Positions 42,332 through 52,125 of a stretch of 64,000 nucleotides of DNA are shown one piece after another. Below the pieces are notes generated by a model. That model did no database searches. It was not told where the DNA came from and worked only from the letters and a program-made list of their open reading frames with translations. The DNA lies in contig JBBCJT010000098.1 of NCBI GenBank assembly GCA_037190665.1, forward strand, positions 1 through 64,000. Direction: 5' to 3'. The translations under genes and the position numbers were made by a program. Within the stretch, counting starts at the first letter, position 1, and each line of letters begins with the position of its first letter. Source of the stretch: JBBCJT01 sp037190665. GTDB lineage: Bacteria > Pseudomonadota > Alphaproteobacteria > Acetobacterales > Acetobacteraceae.

Positions 42332-43408
42332 ATGTCGAACAAGCATTCGGCGCCGATTGCCGGCCGCCTTGCCTTGGCATTCGCCTTGGGCTTTCCGCTT
42401 GCCGTGAAGGCGCAGGAGGTTGTGGTGTCGGTGGGCACCGGTGACTGGGCCGCGGCGAACATCGCGGCGTATGTCGAACCGTTCGAGCGCGAAACCGGCA
42501 TCCGCGTGATCCGCAACGAGGTCAGTGGCGGCCTTCCCCAGCTTCGCCTGCAACATGAGAGTCGCAGTGTGGAGACCGACGTATGGAACCTGGGTGGCTC
42601 CGGCGTCGCGATCGCGGCCGCGGGCGGCTGGATCCAGCGGATCGACTACAGCCAGTATACGCCCGAACAGCTCGCGAAGATCTATCCGGCCTCGAAGCTC
42701 GAGTACGGGGTGGGCTCGCTCTACTACTCGATCGTGATGTCCTACAGTGTCGACGCCTTCCAGGGTCGGGGCGTGCCGACGACTTGGGCGGAGTTCTGGG
42801 ACATCCAGAAATTCCCTGGGCGCCGCACGCTGCGCAATGGCGCGCAGGGGGGCGGGTTGTGGGAGATCGCGCTGATGGCCGACGGCGTCTCGCCCGACAA
42901 GATCTATCCCATCGATATCGCCCGTGCCACGCGCTCGCTCGATCGCATCCGGCCGCACATCACCGCGTGGTGGCGTGACGGCTCGGACGGCCAGCAGCTC
43001 TTCGCCGACCGGATCGTCGACATCGGCCCGGCCTTCAATGGCCGTATCGGCAACCTGCAGAAGCAGGGCATGGCCCTGCGCATGGAATGGAACGGCGGCA
43101 TCCTGCTGCAGGACTTCTGGGCCGTGGCCGCAGACAGCCGGAACAGCGCGAACGCCCAGAAATTCGTCGCCTTCGCGATGCGTGCTGACCGCCAGGCCGA
43201 GTTCGCCCGGCGCATCCCCTACGGACCGACCAACGCTGCCGCCTTCGATCTCATCGATCCGGCGATCGGCGAACAGCTCCCGTCGCATCCGCAGAACATC
43301 GGCAAGCAGGTGCTGATGGACGATGCGTGGTACAGCGCCACGGACGCGAGCGGAAAGTCCAATCTCCAGCGGCTGTTCGAGTTCTGGACCCGCTGGAGCG
43401 CGCGCTAG
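42332..43408 (+). CDS. ABC substrate-binding protein, copy 1 (PotD/SBP family 1 type)
   Basis: A 358-residue periplasmic binding protein with a signal peptide (LALAFALGFPLAVKA/QEV). The mature start VVVSVGTGDWAAANIAAYVEPFERETGIRVI is typical of polyamine/opine-type SBPs. The start ATG 42332 is used because GGGGAG stands 8 bases before it (ATG 42323 is too close to that site). It is a close paralogue of the next gene; differences cluster in a few places such as VWNLGGSGVAIAAAGG versus VWNLSTSWIKIAVGNN, which could change ligand preference. Confidence 0.88.
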   Translation: MSNKHSAPIAGRLALAFALGFPLAVKAQEVVVSVGTGDWAAANIAAYVEPFERETGIRVIRNEVSGGLPQLRLQHESRSVETDVWNLGGSGVAIAAAGGWIQRIDYSQYTPEQLAKIYPASKLEYGVGSLYYSIVMSYSVDAFQGRGVPTTWAEFWDIQKFPGRRTLRNGAQGGGLWEIALMADGVSPDKIYPIDIARATRSLDRIRPHITAWWRDGSDGQQLFADRIVDIGPAFNGRIGNLQKQGMALRMEWNGGILLQDFWAVAADSRNSANAQKFVAFAMRADRQAEFARRIPYGPTNAAAFDLIDPAIGEQLPSHPQNIGKQVLMDDAWYSATDASGKSNLQRLFEFWTRWSAR

Positions 43409-43508
43409 CGTACCGGTCGCCGACGGCGCACCGCGCCCGTGATTTCGACGGAAAACGGGAAGGTTTATGCGGCCGGCGCGCCTATCAGCGGCCGAAACAT
43501 CGGCGAAG

Positions 43509-43599
43509 GCCGGAAGAAACAATGACAAGTTTGCGGCACCGTGGCCCAGCATTCCTTGCCGCAAAGCGCGACAGCAAGATCGGTCTGCGCGGCAGGGAG
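43509..43599 (+). repeat. Conserved leader block, copy 2
   Basis: Second copy of the roughly 90-base block described at 42180-42268, lying between the two paralogous binding-protein genes and 55 bases before the second. The most exact match is its end, GCGGCAGGGAG here against CCGGCAGGGAG in copy 1. Confidence 0.6.
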
Positions 43600-43654
43600 T
43601 GCGCCTTTTCGTCCGGCTCGATCAGTCCACAGGGACGCATAGGAGACGAACGCC

Positions 43655-44731
43655 ATGTCTAAGGATCGTCTTGCATCATGCCTTGGCTGCATCGCACTGG
43701 CGCTTGCCCTCGCCTGGCCCGCCGCCGGCAGGGCCGAGGAGGTCGTGGTTGCGGTGGGAACGGGTGACTGGGGCCAGGCCAACATCGCCGCCTATGTCGA
43801 ACCGTTCGAGCGGGAGACCGGCATTCGTGTGATCAGGCATGAGGGCAGCGGCGGACTGGCCCAGCTCCGCCTGCAGCAGGAGAGCCGCAGCGTCGAGATC
43901 GACGTGTGGAACCTCAGCACCTCGTGGATCAAGATTGCCGTCGGCAACAACTGGCTGCAGCGGATCGACTACAGCCTGTACACGCCCGAGCAACTGGCAA
44001 AGATCTATCCGGCTTCGAAGCTCGAGTACGGAGTGGGCTCGCTCTACTACTCGATCGTGATGTCCTACAGCGTCGACGCCTTCAAGGGCCGGGCGGCGCC
44101 GGCCACATGGGCGGAATTCTGGGACGCACAGAAATTCCCCGGCCGGCGTACGCTGCGCAACGGCGTCCTGGGCGGCGGCGTGTGGGAGATCGCGCTGCTG
44201 GCCGACGGCGTCACGCCCGACAAGCTTTATCCTATCGACCTGCCCCGCGCGATCCGTTCTCTTGACCGCATCCGGCCGCACATCACCGCGTGGTGGCGCG
44301 ACGGCTCGGACGGCCAGCAACTGTTCGCTGACCGGATCGTCGATATCGGTCCTGCCTTCAATGGCCGCATCGGCAACCTGCAGAAGCAGGGCATGGATCT
44401 GCGCATGGAGTGGAACGGCGGCATCCTGATCCAGGACTTCTGGGCCGTGGCGGCCGGCGCGCGGAACAGCGCGGCAGCGCAGAAGTTCATCGCCTTTGCG
44501 CTGCGCGCCGACCGTCAGGCCGACTTCGCCCGGCGCATCCCCTACGGCCCGACCAATGCCGGCGCCTTCGACCTGCTGGACCCGGCGATCGGCGAACAAC
44601 TGCCTTCACATCCGAAGAACATCGAGCGGCAGATTGTGCTGAACGACGAATGGTACAGCGCGGTCGATGCCAGCGGAAAGTCCAACCTGCAAAGGCTGAA
44701 CGAGGCCTGGGCCCGCTGGAGCGCACGATAG
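43655..44731 (+). CDS. ABC substrate-binding protein, copy 2
   Basis: A 358-residue paralogue of the preceding gene, with nearly the same length and long identical runs (for example TPEQLAKIYPASKLEYGVGS). The signal peptide is LGCIALALALAWPAAGRA/EEV. The ATG at 43655 follows AGGAGA by about 8 bases. A stem-loop (44754-44791) separates it from the permease gene. Tandem SBPs sharing one permease and ATPase widen the ligand range of an importer; beside DoeA/DoeB-like genes, ectoine or its derivatives are candidate ligands. Confidence 0.88.
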   Translation: MSKDRLASCLGCIALALALAWPAAGRAEEVVVAVGTGDWGQANIAAYVEPFERETGIRVIRHEGSGGLAQLRLQQESRSVEIDVWNLSTSWIKIAVGNNWLQRIDYSLYTPEQLAKIYPASKLEYGVGSLYYSIVMSYSVDAFKGRAAPATWAEFWDAQKFPGRRTLRNGVLGGGVWEIALLADGVTPDKLYPIDLPRAIRSLDRIRPHITAWWRDGSDGQQLFADRIVDIGPAFNGRIGNLQKQGMDLRMEWNGGILIQDFWAVAAGARNSAAAQKFIAFALRADRQADFARRIPYGPTNAGAFDLLDPAIGEQLPSHPKNIERQIVLNDEWYSAVDASGKSNLQRLNEAWARWSAR

Positions 44732-44753
44732 GCCAGCACCAGAGTTCCTGACC

Positions 44754-44791
44754 CGTCGGCGCGGGGATAGCGGTATCTCCGCGCGCCGACG
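44754..44791. terminator. Intercistronic stem-loop between SBP and permease
   Basis: CGTCGGCGCG (44754-44763) pairs perfectly with CGCGCCGACG (44782-44791), and the inner bases extend the stem imperfectly. It lies 22 bases past the second SBP stop and 32 bases before the permease start. In binding-protein operons such hairpins commonly protect the upstream mRNA or cause partial termination, raising SBP over permease levels. Confidence 0.55.
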
Positions 44792-44823
44792 TCCCTGTAC
44801 CGATATTCTTCACGAGGGCGAGA

Positions 44824-46629
44824 ATGGACGCCGGTCTGGCGACAGGCACGATGCGACGCTTACGGCAGCACGCTCCGCTGCTGCCCGCGATTCTGTTCCT
44901 GATACTGTTCTTCGTGGTGCCATGCGGACTGGTGATCGCGAAGTCATTCGCCGTACGCGCCGACGATCCGTTTGCCATCTACCGCGAGCTGGTGGCCGAC
45001 GGTCTGTATCTCAGCATCATGCTGCGAACGGTGGAGCTGGCAGCCGTCACCACCCTGCTGTGCCTGGTGATCGGTTACCCGATCGCCGTGCTGTGCGCGC
45101 GCCTGTCCGGGTTCGTTCTCAGTCTTGCGCTGCTGATGATCCTGGTGCCGTACACTCTCAGCAGTCTGATCCGCGCCTACGGCTGGATCATCATCCTGAA
45201 CGACCGCGGGATCGTGAACACCCTGCTCATCCAGGCAGGGATACTCGACCAGCCGGTGAAGCTCGTGTTCAACGGGTTCGGCGTCTATCTCGGCATGCTT
45301 CATGTGATGCTGCCGGTGATGATCCTGCCGATCTTCGCCGCGGTGCGCGCGATCGACACCAATCTGCTGAAGGCATCGCAGACGCTGGGGAGCGGGCCGC
45401 TGCGAACCTTCCTCTATGTCTTTCTGCCGCTGACCATGCCGGGCGTGAAGTGCGGCGTTTTCCTCGTGTTCATCATTTCACTCGGCTTCTACGTCACGCC
45501 CGCGCTGCTCGGCGGACCGCGCTACACGATGCTGGTCAACTTGATCGACCAGGAAGCCCGCATGCTCGGCAATTGGGAGACTGCATCGGCCGGTGCGACG
45601 TTGCTGCTCGGGATTATCCTGGTCCTGTTCTGGCTGATGAACCGCTATGTCGGGCTGCTGAGCTTTTTCGGCGGCGCGGCGGCAGCCGATCCGCGCCGGA
45701 CACGGGCCAGCCGCTTTCGCTCCGCGCTCGCGATCTCGCTGATGAGCCATATCGGCCGACTGACGCAAAGCTCGGCTCGATTGACCGGCGCCGGCGCGCG
45801 CGTACGCCTCCAACGAAGTTTCGAGGCAGCAGGGAAGGTCGCTGCCGTCGTGTTCGTGGGTGCTGTTCTGCTGTTCCTCTGCTTTCCGATCGTGATCCTG
45901 CTGATCATGTCGCTGAATGCCGGCAACTACATGCGCTTCCCGCCCGAGGCACTGTCGCTGCGCTGGTTTGCCGCTTTCCTCGGCAGCGCGAACTGGACCG
46001 GCTCGCTGATCATCAGCCTCAAGCTGGCAGCGATGACGACCGTGGCGGGGCTGTGCCTCGGCGCGCTCGCCGCCTATGTCTTCGCCCGGTCGAGCGGACG
46101 GCTCCTGACGCTCGCCATGTTCCTGATCATCGCCCCCCTGGTGATGCCTCCGATCATCCTGGCGATCGGGCTCTATGTCCTCTACGTTCCCACCGGACTC
46201 CGGGCCACGCAGACGGGGCTCGTGATCGCGCACATGATCGGTGCCCTCCCGCTGATCACGACGATCATGGCGGCGGGCTTCGCGCGGTTCGACGATAATC
46301 TGCGCCGGGCATCGCTGGTGCTCGGGGCCGGCCCGTTGCGCACCTTCCGCAAGATCGTACTGCCGCTGATGCTCCCGTCCTTCGTTTCGGCCGGTGCCTT
46401 CTGCTTCATCCACTCCTTCGATGAGCTGGTGATCTCGCAGATCGTCGCCGGCGTGCGCATGCAGACCTTACCGATGCGGATATTCAACAATCTGCAGAAC
46501 GAGATCGACCCCACCGTGGCGGCGGTCGCCGTGGTCGTCATTGGGATCACCGCGCTGGCGATCGCTCTGGTCGAGGTCGCGAGGCTCGCAAGCCGCGGTG
46601 TGGCCGGCCGTCAGGGAGAAGCACGATGA
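44824..46629 (+). CDS. ABC permease, PotB-PotC-like fusion
   Basis: A 601-residue inner-membrane protein holding two permease domains. The first (about residues 20-290) has the EAA loop LKASQTLGSGPLRTFLYVFLPLTMP. The second (about 340-590) has RRASLVLGAGPLRTFRKIVLPLMLP. A basic linker of some 45 residues joins them. In most bacteria potB and potC are separate genes. The stop overlaps the ATPase start (ATGA). Confidence 0.9.
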   Translation: MDAGLATGTMRRLRQHAPLLPAILFLILFFVVPCGLVIAKSFAVRADDPFAIYRELVADGLYLSIMLRTVELAAVTTLLCLVIGYPIAVLCARLSGFVLSLALLMILVPYTLSSLIRAYGWIIILNDRGIVNTLLIQAGILDQPVKLVFNGFGVYLGMLHVMLPVMILPIFAAVRAIDTNLLKASQTLGSGPLRTFLYVFLPLTMPGVKCGVFLVFIISLGFYVTPALLGGPRYTMLVNLIDQEARMLGNWETASAGATLLLGIILVLFWLMNRYVGLLSFFGGAAAADPRRTRASRFRSALAISLMSHIGRLTQSSARLTGAGARVRLQRSFEAAGKVAAVVFVGAVLLFLCFPIVILLIMSLNAGNYMRFPPEALSLRWFAAFLGSANWTGSLIISLKLAAMTTVAGLCLGALAAYVFARSSGRLLTLAMFLIIAPLVMPPIILAIGLYVLYVPTGLRATQTGLVIAHMIGALPLITTIMAAGFARFDDNLRRASLVLGAGPLRTFRKIVLPLMLPSFVSAGAFCFIHSFDELVISQIVAGVRMQTLPMRIFNNLQNEIDPTVAAVAVVVIGITALAIALVEVARLASRGVAGRQGEAR

Positions 46630-47711
46630 CCACGGAACCGTCCCTGCCGCCCCCGGCGATCGCGATCGACGTAGTCTCGAAGCGACTGGGCGAGACCCAG
46701 GCCGTGGATGGGCTTTCCCTTTCCATTGCGAAGGGGGAGTTCGTCACGGTGCTGGGGCCGAGCGGTTCGGGCAAGACCACACTGCTGCACCTGATCGCGG
46801 GCTTCCACCATCCCGATACAGGGCGCATCCTTTTGGGCGGGCGCGATCTGACCGGCCAGCCGCCGTATCGCCGCGACATCGGGCTGATCTTCCAGAATTA
46901 CGCCCTGTTCCCCCACATGACGGTGTTCCAGAACGTCGCCTACCCGCTCGCCAACCGTGGCGTCAGGCCTGCCGAGATCGCTGATCGCGTGCGCGCATGC
47001 CTGACACGCGTGAAGATGGGCGCGTTCCTCGACCGCTATCCCACGCAACTCAGCGGCGGCCAGCAGCAGCGCGTGGCTCTCGCGCGGAGCATCGTCTATG
47101 ATCCGCCGGTGATCCTGATGGACGAGCCGCTGGGTGCGCTCGACAAGCACCTGCGCCGGCACATGCAGGACCAGATCAAGCAGATCCACCGCGATTCCGG
47201 TGCGGCGATCGTCTATGTCACCCATGATCAGGAAGAGGCGATGTCGATGTCGGATCGCGTCGCTGTCATGCGTGATGGCCGGCTGATACAGTGTGACGCT
47301 CCGGAAACCCTTTATCATCGACCCGCGAACAGCTTCATCGCGGAGTTCCTGGGAGAGGCCAACATCCTGAACATCGAGGTGCTTCCGCACGGCGGAGGCA
47401 TCACCCACAATGGTGCGAAAGTGCCAGGCGCTCCTGATATGTCGGTAGCTCCGGGACGCTATCTTGCGCTTTTCCGGCCTGAACATGTTTCGCTCTCTCC
47501 CGGAGAGGAGCAGTCCGGGTCTCTGGGGAGTGGGGTCATCGAGATCCGAGACTTCCTCGGCGACCAGTATCGGATCATGGCGCGCGTTCCTGGCGTTGAT
47601 GGCCTGATTGTCGTGAAGCAGCCGGCGAGTCAGTCGCTCGGTGCGCTGCCGCTGGGCAGCTCTGTTGCGCTCCACTGGGATTGGACACGCAGTCTGCTGC
47701 TCAGGGAGTAG
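46626..47711 (+). CDS. ABC importer ATPase (PotA-like)
   Basis: A 361-residue ATPase. Walker A is GPSGSGKT (44-51), Q-loop IFQNYALFPHMTVFQNV, signature LSGGQ (142-146), Walker B ILMDEP (163-168), and H-loop YVTHDQEEA. The C-terminal TOBE domain includes RYLALFRPEHVSLSPGE. It starts inside the stop of the permease and completes the four-gene importer with two binding proteins. Confidence 0.92.
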   Translation: MTTEPSLPPPAIAIDVVSKRLGETQAVDGLSLSIAKGEFVTVLGPSGSGKTTLLHLIAGFHHPDTGRILLGGRDLTGQPPYRRDIGLIFQNYALFPHMTVFQNVAYPLANRGVRPAEIADRVRACLTRVKMGAFLDRYPTQLSGGQQQRVALARSIVYDPPVILMDEPLGALDKHLRRHMQDQIKQIHRDSGAAIVYVTHDQEEAMSMSDRVAVMRDGRLIQCDAPETLYHRPANSFIAEFLGEANILNIEVLPHGGGITHNGAKVPGAPDMSVAPGRYLALFRPEHVSLSPGEEQSGSLGSGVIEIRDFLGDQYRIMARVPGVDGLIVVKQPASQSLGALPLGSSVALHWDWTRSLLLRE

Positions 47712-48209
47712 GTTGACGCCTTTCAACCCGCTCGGATCTGGCGTAGCGCAAATTTGCATACGAGTGGACACAGTGGGTGCCAGTTCCGGCGATACAATAC
47801 TTCCGGAACATGCACTGCCCCTCCGACAGGAATTGTATAGAACATACTCTACGACGACGGCTGCCAATCTCCTGCGGCAAAGAAATCGTCATCATCTCTG
47901 CTCTTTTTGTTGACCTGCCCAAATTCGCAGCCGCATGCTGCGTACGGCTCTGCATACAGGCAGCGCCCGATCGAGTTGGAGCGGCACCTTGCGCCTCGGC
48001 CAATGGAATCCTGAGGTCTCGAGCTCGGTTCTGAAGGCTGAACTCTTTCAGGGATCAGCCGCCGCTCTCATCTGGCGAGAGCCCGCTTCATGCCTGTAGC
48101 GCCCTCACCAGACACCCGGGCCGAATGGCCCTGTCTCCATGCGCACCCGGCGCTGCGAGACCGTGACTTTCGAAACTTTCCTATACTATCACCTTAGAAG
48201 AGGGACAGG
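47712..48209. other. 498-base gene-free stretch, A/T-richer
   Basis: No supported gene. A weak hairpin GGTTGA-CGCCTT-TCAACC (47711-47728) touches the ATPase stop. The perfect palindrome GCAAATTTGC lies at 47748-47757. Around 47830-47900 the base composition drops in G+C relative to the neighbours. Before the hydantoinase gene, TATACT (48183-48188) could be a -10 element, with no good -35. The stretch probably separates the polyamine-type importer from the hydantoinase operon and holds the latter's promoter. Confidence 0.4.
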
Positions 48210-51200
48210 ATGGTCACCGGACTCGCCTCACGCTGGCGCATCGGTTTCGACATCGGCGGGACCTTCACTGACTTCATCCTGTACGACGCCGTTGACGGCA
48301 AAGTTCGTCTGCACAAGCGGCTGACAACGCCCCACGACCCATCCATCGCTGCGATGCTCGGCATCCAGGAACTGGTCGAGATGGCCGGGATCGGCCTGGC
48401 CGACATCGCGGAGATCGTCCACGGAACCACGCTCGTTGCCAATGCAATGATCGAGCGGAGGGGCGCCAAGCTCGGGTTCATTACGACTCAGGGCTTCCGG
48501 GACGTGCTCGAGATGCGCACCGAGCAGCGCTATGAAATTTACGATCTTTTCCTGACGTTTCCCGAGCCGCTGGTCCCCCGCGACCTGCGACTTGAAGTGG
48601 CCGAGCGCATCGATCGCGACGGCAATGTCGTGACGCCGCTGGACCCGGACGCCGTACGGCAGGCCCTCCAGCATTTTCTTGATCAGGGTGTCGAAGCGGT
48701 CGCGGTCTGCTTCCTGCACGCCTATCGCAACCCTGCGCATGAGCTGATCGTCGGCCGCATTGCGCGCGACGAGTTCCCGGAACTGGCCGTTTCTCTCTCG
48801 GCGGAAGTGGTCCCCGAGATGTGGGAGTATCAGCGCGGGGTAACGACTTGCGCCAACGCCTATGTGCAGCCGCTGATGGATCGCTATCTCAAGCGTCTGG
48901 AGAGCGAGCTGCAGCGGGCTGGCTTCCGCGGCGTGCTGCGGCTGATGCATTCGGCAGGCGGGCTGATCGCACCCGATTCGGCGCGAGCCTTCCCGGTACG
49001 TCTTCTCGAATCCGGGCCGGCTGGCGGCGCGCTCGCGACAGCGCTGTTCGGCGGGCTTGCTGGCAAGTCCGATGTGCTGTCCTTCGACATGGGGGGCACC
49101 ACCGCGAAAGCCTGCCTGATCGAAGATGGCGCAGCCGGGATAGTGCCGATGATGGAGGCTGCGCGGGTCCATCGCTTCAAGCGCGGCTCCGGCCTGCCGA
49201 TCAAGGCGCCGGTCGTTGAGATGATCGAGATCGGCGCCGGGGGCGGCTCAATCGCGTCCATCGACGAGGTCGGATTGCTGAAGGTCGGGCCGCATTCGGC
49301 AGGCTCCGATCCCGGCCCGGCCTGCTATGGGATGGGCGGCACCGAGCCCACGGTCACCGACGCAAACTTGGTGCTCGGTTACTACGATCCTGGTTTCTTC
49401 CTCGGTGGGCGGATGACGCTCGACGAGGTCGCGGCGAAGACCGCCGTGGCGGGTGTCGCCAGGCGGCTCGGCCTGTCCCTGGAGGACGCCGCCTGGGGAA
49501 TCCACAAGGTCGTCACGGAGAGCATGGCCGCAGCCGCCAGGGTCCATCTGGTGGAAAGAGGCAAGGACCCTCGCCGCTTCGCCATGGTTGGCTTCGGTGG
49601 CGCCGGGCCGGCGCATGCCGCGGGTGTCGCCCGTGCGCTCGGCATGCGCGAGGTGATCATTCCGCCGGCTTCCGGCGCAGCTTCCGCCCTCGGCTTCCTG
49701 GCCGCGCCCCTTTCCTTCGAGACGGCGCGATCGCTGCTGACCGAGCTTCGCCCCGGCTTCGATGCGGCCGGCCTCAATGCGCTGCTCACCACGCTGGAAG
49801 CCGACGGGCGCCGGCAGATCGAGGCGGCCGGGGTGACGCCAGCCGAGGTTCGCGTCGAGCGGAGCGCCGACATGCGTCTGGTCGGCCAGATGCACGAGAT
49901 TTCCGTCCGCCTGCCGGACGGCGAGGTAACGCAGGAGAGCCTCACCTCAATTCTTGCGGCCTTCGCGAGTGCCTACGAGGCGCGCTACACGGCGGTGTTC
50001 GAAGGCGCGCGCGTCGAGGCTCTGAACTTCCGCGTCCGCTGTACCGGCCCCGAGCCCAAGCTGTCCCTGAAGGGCGCGGCTTCGGGCGGCGACGCCTCCA
50101 GGTCGAGGAAGGGCAGCCGCCGCGCCTGGTTCGAAGGTGGCTGGCACGACGCTGTCGTCTATGACCGGTATGCGCTGACGCCGGGCGATCGCATTGCCGG
50201 GCCGGCGATCATCGAGGAGCGGGAAGCCACGACGGTCGTGCCACCGGGCGATGCCGTTGCCGTGGACGACGTGCTCAACCTCCGCATCGAAATCGGCAGC
50301 ACCGGTTCGGTGATCGATCTGGTCACGAAGGATATGCCGCTCGCGGAGGCAGAGGCACGGATCGAAGCGGATCCGATCGCGCTCGAGATCATGTGGAGCC
50401 GTTTGGTCAACGTGGTCGAGGAAATGTGGCTGACCATCTGCCGCACAGCCTTCTCGGTCATCATCTCGGAATCCCAGGACTTCGCGAACGAACTGCTGGA
50501 CCCGGAAGGCGAGACGCTGGCGCATTCGCCGAGTTCGATGCCGGTCTTCAATCTGGCCATGCCCAGGGCGGTCAAGCTGCTGCTGGAGAAATTCCCGCCT
50601 CACACGCTGAAGCCCGGTGACGTGCTGATCACCAACGATCCGTGGCATTGCGCCGGGCATCTCTTCGATATCTGCGTGATCACCCCGGCCTTCCATGAAG
50701 GCCGCATCGTCGGCCTGCTGGGTACGGTGGGCCACGTGTCGGACATTGGCGGCACGCGCGATGCCATGCGCGCGCGGGAGGTCTACGAGGAAGGCCTGCA
50801 GATTCCTCCCATGAAGCTGTTCGACGCGGGGCAGCCGAACGAGACGCTGTTCACAATGATTCGTGAGAATGTCCGCAAGCCGGAGCAGGTGCTGGGCGAT
50901 CTGCATTCCTTCGTCGCGGCAAACGCGCTCGGTGCTGAGAGGCTTCTGCATTTCATGGATGAATACGGCATGCGCGACCTGCGCGCGCTTGCCTCCGTAG
51001 TGCAGCGCCGATCCGAGGAGGCGATGCGCGAGGCGATCTCCCGCATTCCGGACGGCATCTACGCCTCCGAGCTGTGGAAGAACCCGCTGGGCACGCGCCT
51101 GCGCTTCCCGCTGAAGCTGGTGGTATCCGGCAACTCCATCGAACTCGACTTCGATGGCACTCCGCCGCAGATGGAACAGGGTGGCCTGAACTGCACAGCG

Positions 51201-52067
51201 AGCTATGCGGCCTCCGCCTCGGTCTATCCGCTGAAATGCGTTCTCAGCCCGAACCTGCGCGGCAACGCGGGATGCTACCGCCCCCTGAGCTACAAGGCGC
51301 CGGAGGGGTCGATGCTCAACCCGCGCAAGCCGGCCTCGGTCGGCTTGCGGACGCGCCTGGGCTGGTATCTGCCAAGCAATGTCCTGAACGCCCTCTCGCT
51401 GGCCATGCCGGACCGTGTCCGCGCACATACGGGCCTGCCTGCCCCCATCAACATCTACGGGCGGGATTCAGCGGGGAATGTCTATTCGGACCTGCTGCTC
51501 ATGGGCGGTGGACAGGGCGCTGGCGCGACCCGTGACGGCTACGGGACGCTGCTGTTCCCGATCTCGGCCGCCAACACCTCGACCGAGCTGTTCGAGGTGC
51601 GGGTGCCCGTGCTGATCCGCGAGAAGATATTCGTCCCGGATTCGGGAGGCGCCGGCCGCCAGCGCGGTGGCGTGAGCCAGAGGATCCAGCTCCGCAAGCT
51701 CAAGGATGACAGCCTGCCGACGCTCGTTTCGGTCTATCCGGGAGGAGCCCATAATGAGGTGGACGGCCTGTTCGGGGGCAAGCCCGGCAGTGTCGCGATC
51801 GGGCGGGTCATCGATGCCGACGGCAATGTCATTGACGATTGCGGCGTCGGCAAGTTGGTGCAGCTCACGACACCCGATCAGATCGTGGAAGTGGTCATGC
51901 AGGGCGGGTCCGGCTTCGGCGCTCCGCAGGAGCGGAGCATGGAGGCGATCCAGGAGGACCTGCGTCTCGGGCTCGTCACACCCGAAGGGATCGCGCGCGA
52001 CTACGGCGTTTCGCTTTCGCATCCGGCCTCGACGCAGACCGCAAAGGAGACGGCACCGACGGCCTGA
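48210..52067 (+). CDS. Fused hydantoinase A/B (5-oxoprolinase family)
   Basis: A 1285-residue ATP-dependent amide-ring hydrolase, the length of full 5-oxoprolinase. The HyuA part begins IGFDIGGTFTDFILYD (phosphate loop), continues through VHGTTLVANAMIERRGAKLGFITTQGF and LSFDMGGTTAKACLIEDG, and ends about residue 705. The HyuB part starts near 718 (DPIALEIMWSRLVNVVEEMW) and includes EDFANELLDPEGE-like SQDFANELLDPEGE and TNDPWHCAGH. In bacteria the two parts are usually separate genes. The product opens hydantoin, N-methylhydantoin or 5-oxoproline rings in the cytoplasm. A peptide-type ABC transporter follows, probably importing the substrate. AGAGGGACAGG precedes the ATG. Confidence 0.88.
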   Translation: MVTGLASRWRIGFDIGGTFTDFILYDAVDGKVRLHKRLTTPHDPSIAAMLGIQELVEMAGIGLADIAEIVHGTTLVANAMIERRGAKLGFITTQGFRDVLEMRTEQRYEIYDLFLTFPEPLVPRDLRLEVAERIDRDGNVVTPLDPDAVRQALQHFLDQGVEAVAVCFLHAYRNPAHELIVGRIARDEFPELAVSLSAEVVPEMWEYQRGVTTCANAYVQPLMDRYLKRLESELQRAGFRGVLRLMHSAGGLIAPDSARAFPVRLLESGPAGGALATALFGGLAGKSDVLSFDMGGTTAKACLIEDGAAGIVPMMEAARVHRFKRGSGLPIKAPVVEMIEIGAGGGSIASIDEVGLLKVGPHSAGSDPGPACYGMGGTEPTVTDANLVLGYYDPGFFLGGRMTLDEVAAKTAVAGVARRLGLSLEDAAWGIHKVVTESMAAAARVHLVERGKDPRRFAMVGFGGAGPAHAAGVARALGMREVIIPPASGAASALGFLAAPLSFETARSLLTELRPGFDAAGLNALLTTLEADGRRQIEAAGVTPAEVRVERSADMRLVGQMHEISVRLPDGEVTQESLTSILAAFASAYEARYTAVFEGARVEALNFRVRCTGPEPKLSLKGAASGGDASRSRKGSRRAWFEGGWHDAVVYDRYALTPGDRIAGPAIIEEREATTVVPPGDAVAVDDVLNLRIEIGSTGSVIDLVTKDMPLAEAEARIEADPIALEIMWSRLVNVVEEMWLTICRTAFSVIISESQDFANELLDPEGETLAHSPSSMPVFNLAMPRAVKLLLEKFPPHTLKPGDVLITNDPWHCAGHLFDICVITPAFHEGRIVGLLGTVGHVSDIGGTRDAMRAREVYEEGLQIPPMKLFDAGQPNETLFTMIRENVRKPEQVLGDLHSFVAANALGAERLLHFMDEYGMRDLRALASVVQRRSEEAMREAISRIPDGIYASELWKNPLGTRLRFPLKLVVSGNSIELDFDGTPPQMEQGGLNCTASYAASASVYPLKCVLSPNLRGNAGCYRPLSYKAPEGSMLNPRKPASVGLRTRLGWYLPSNVLNALSLAMPDRVRAHTGLPAPINIYGRDSAGNVYSDLLLMGGGQGAGATRDGYGTLLFPISAANTSTELFEVRVPVLIREKIFVPDSGGAGRQRGGVSQRIQLRKLKDDSLPTLVSVYPGGAHNEVDGLFGGKPGSVAIGRVIDADGNVIDDCGVGKLVQLTTPDQIVEVVMQGGSGFGAPQERSMEAIQEDLRLGLVTPEGIARDYGVSLSHPASTQTAKETAPTA

Positions 52068-52125
52068 ACGTCGGGCAAGGGAGGCTAGGCCAGACGGATA
52101 ACACACAGAAGGGGAGCAGGGATCG

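Noticed and set aside
47777..48034. 85-codon plus frame and an overlapping 100-codon minus frame
   Set aside because: Both lie in the A/T-richer gap, lack ribosome sites and family features, and overlap each other.
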